From the NCBI GenBank assembly GCA_049688395.1, contig JBAVKQ010000034.1, positions 1-7,810 on the forward strand: a stretch of DNA of 7,810 bases, written 5' to 3'. The notes beneath the pieces were generated by a model that was given only the letters and a program-made list of their open reading frames with translations, was not told the DNA's origin and ran no database searches. The DNA comes from Prado023 sp049688395 (lineage in GTDB: Bacteria > Actinomycetota > Actinomycetes > S36-B12 > CAIYMF01). The position numbers and the translations under genes are program-made. Below are positions 6,265 through 7,810 of the stretch, piece by piece (position 1 is the first letter of the stretch; every line of letters begins with the position of its first letter).

Positions 6265-6503
6265 GGCGCCTCACACGATCGGCGCCGGGCTAGAACCGCG
6301 CCGGGTTTGATTGCATTCACCGTACCCTCTCCGACCACGGTCGCGGAGCAATCAGCCGTTTCGGTCTTCCTCCGTAGTCGTGGAGACGTCGCGATGCAAG
6401 AAGAGACCGTCGCGAGCGAGCGCTGCGTTGGTCGGAGACCAGCCACAGCCTCGGCTCATCGGCCGACATTCAGGTGCCTGGGCGTTGGGTCGGTCAGCTC
6501 ACA

Positions 6504-6549
6504 TTATCTGGACCAGCGCCGCACGAGCGAGCGGCGCTGGTCCAGATAA
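6504..6549. repeat. Perfect 19-bp-arm hairpin abutting the primase gene
   Basis: TTATCTGGACCAGCGCCGC (6504-6522) is exactly reverse-complemented by 6531-6549, around the 8-base loop ACGAGCGA. The 19-bp stem has no mismatch. Its last base is immediately followed by GAAGCCGGGCAT, the in-frame remainder of an HExxH metallopeptidase motif, so the hairpin marks the exact point where the downstream gene is truncated. Its final TAA (6547-6549) is in frame with that gene. No T-run follows on the plus strand, and a terminator would be oddly placed upstream of a gene. It more likely is the end of an inserted element, a recombination site, or an inverted duplication made at a break. Confidence 0.9.
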
Positions 6550-7810
6550 GAAGCCGGGCATGTGCTACTTCATGGCCCCCGGGACCGCAGTGAGGGCCCA
6601 GCGTGCCGGGACCTGATCGAGGTTGAGGCCGAGTCCGTGGCCTACCTGGTCGTCGCGCACCACGGCCTGGACACGGCCGACTACACCTTCGCCTACATCG
6701 CCGGCTGGGCCGGGCGGGACAACGAGGCGCTCACCAGCACCGCCCGGCGGGTCCTGGACACCGCCCGGACGCTGATCGCGGCCACCGACCCAGCCACCAC
6801 CCCGGACCCGGACGTGGCCGCCGACCTGGCCGCCACCACCCAAACCCAGACGACCGCCGCCCTGGCGACCGCGACGGCGGCGGATGCGACCCGCCACCGG
6901 CTGGCCGCGGCCCTGGACCCGGACGGCGACCGGCTGCGGGTCGTCCTGCTCGACGCGCAGACCTGGTTGCAAACCCAGGCCGCGCAGGTCGTGTTCACCG
7001 AGGCGGTCACCGCCCGCGGGTACACCCCCGCCGAAGCCACCGGGTACGGGGTCGGGTACGCCCCGGCATCGTGGACCGGGCTGGTCGACCACCTGCGCAC
7101 CCGCGGGCACACCGACACCGACCTGCTGGCCGCCGGGGTCGCGGTCACCGCCCGGCACGGCCGGCTGATCGACCGGTTCCGCGGACGGATCACCTTCCCG
7201 ATCCACGACCAGCTCGGCGTGGTCGGGTTCACCGCCCGGGACACCACCGGGCACCCCGACGCCCCCAAGTACCTCAACACTCCCGCCAGCACCCTGTACG
7301 ACAAGAGCCGGTTGCTGTTCGGCACCCAACACATCCCCCACAGCGACGCCGACCCCCAGCACCCCACCACCGTCGTCCTGGCTGAGGGCCCGTGGGACGC
7401 CCTGGCCGTCACCCACGCCGGGGCCGGGGACACCGTCGGGTTGGCCGCGTGCGGCACAGCGGTCACCGACCACCACCTCGACCTCGCCCTGGGCCGCGGC
7501 CGCGGACGGGACCTGGTCCTGGCCCCCGACAACGACCCAGCCGGCACCGCGGCCCTCGGGCGCACCCTGGCCATGCTCACCCAACGAGGCGCCCGGCACC
7601 CCCAGGCGGTGCGCATCACCGCAGGGAAAGACCTGGCCGACCTGCACACCACCGGCGGCCCAGCGGCCGTCACAAGCGCGCTGGCCGAGGCCCGCGCGGG
7701 CGGGCTGGTGTACGCCGAAGCCCACCTGGCCCAGCACCCACCGGCCGACACACCCGAAGCCCGGGTGACCGCGGCCCGGGCCGCAGCCGCCCACGCCGGC
7801 GGGCTCACCC
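6550..7810 (+). CDS. ArdC-type metallopeptidase / TOPRIM primase fusion, partial at both ends
   Basis: An uninterrupted frame with very high G/C third positions; it leaves the window at the right. The first codons read EAGHVLLHGP, the end of a zinc-metallopeptidase HExxH motif, then EVEAESVAYLV (Glu20, Glu22 and Glu24 counted from GTG 6562), as found after the N-terminal domain of ArdC-like antirestriction proteins. An Ala/Thr-rich linker follows, then a DnaG-like primase core: DRFRGRITFP (204-213), PKYLNTP (235-241), TOPRIM glutamate in EGPWDALA (Glu275, Asp279), and DNDPAG (Asp323, Asp325), with GKDLADL at about 355. No Cys/His zinc ribbon is seen before the core. Such fusions occur on actinobacterial plasmids and integrative elements and are thought to prime replication of transferred DNA. 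The His of HExxH and everything upstream is replaced by a hairpin; GTG 6562 is the first possible start after an in-frame TAA. It is a truncated gene whose primase half may still be expressed. Confidence 0.87.

Noticed and set aside
5820..6446. 208-codon minus-strand frame with a pentapeptide-like patch (FDRADLAGRDWTSADF)
   Set aside because: Only about three imperfect repeats, surrounded by low-complexity Arg/Ser sequence, and it runs antisense to the hydrolase fossil.
6504..6549. Hairpin as a factor-independent terminator
   Set aside because: No T-run follows the stem and the next base is coding sequence of a gene on the same strand; a terminator for a minus-strand gene is also unsupported because no such gene is seen.
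6565..7808. Two long minus-strand open frames opposite the primase
   Set aside because: Gly/Val/Pro- and Ala/Ser/Arg-rich antisense frames typical of high-GC coding DNA; the plus strand carries ordered primase motifs.
1..7810. CRISPR array, tRNA, rRNA or riboswitch
   Set aside because: No regularly spaced direct repeats, cloverleaf-like segments or conserved RNA motifs were seen on reading either strand.

Overview
The window is high-GC DNA with strong G/C third-position bias in its intact genes, and its best matches from memory are all to actinobacterial families, so an actinobacterium is the likely host. It reads as an accessory or mobile region, largely in decay. Only three or four intact reading frames stand among many broken ones. 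No rRNA, tRNA or CRISPR array is visible. All family assignments come from reading the protein sequence; no database search was possible.

Left part (1-2665): an IS630-type transposase gene enters from the left and breaks off just after its first catalytic Asp (VDE), exactly where a perfect palindrome with GTTATGCG arms begins. Beyond it lie more copies of that motif, then a complete 333-residue tyrosine recombinase on the minus strand. Next come the last ~44 codons of a second recombinase on the same strand. Abutting that tail, on the opposite strand, is a third, larger recombinase that has lost its 5' half and the segment expected to hold its first catalytic Arg. This looks like a rearranged trio of tyrosine recombinases (RIT-like or Tn554-like).

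Middle part (2666-6503): mostly orphan genes and gene fossils. In order they are: a small conserved hypothetical on the minus strand with an in-frame TGA; an intact 185-residue hypothetical on the plus strand; a frameshifted ~225-residue hypothetical on the minus strand; a frameshifted transposase helix-turn-helix remnant; a short remnant of unknown type; a two-TM-segment membrane protein on the minus strand; and the N-terminal fossil of an alpha/beta hydrolase with one stop and one 1-nt deletion.

Right part (6504-7810): a perfect hairpin with 19-bp arms ends exactly where a long plus-strand gene begins in mid-domain. That gene starts inside an ArdC-type HExxH metallopeptidase motif (the E is the first residue left) and continues into a DnaG-like TOPRIM primase that runs off the window. 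It is the most clearly functional-looking sequence here after the recombinase, but it lacks its 5' end.

The genes do not form an obvious operon or pathway. The main theme is mobile-element recombination: two truncated genes (IS630 and ArdC-primase) are each cut at a perfect palindrome whose outer bases are TTAT...ATAA, with recombinases and decayed cargo between them. Whether these two palindromes are the ends of one island is a hypothesis, not a conclusion.
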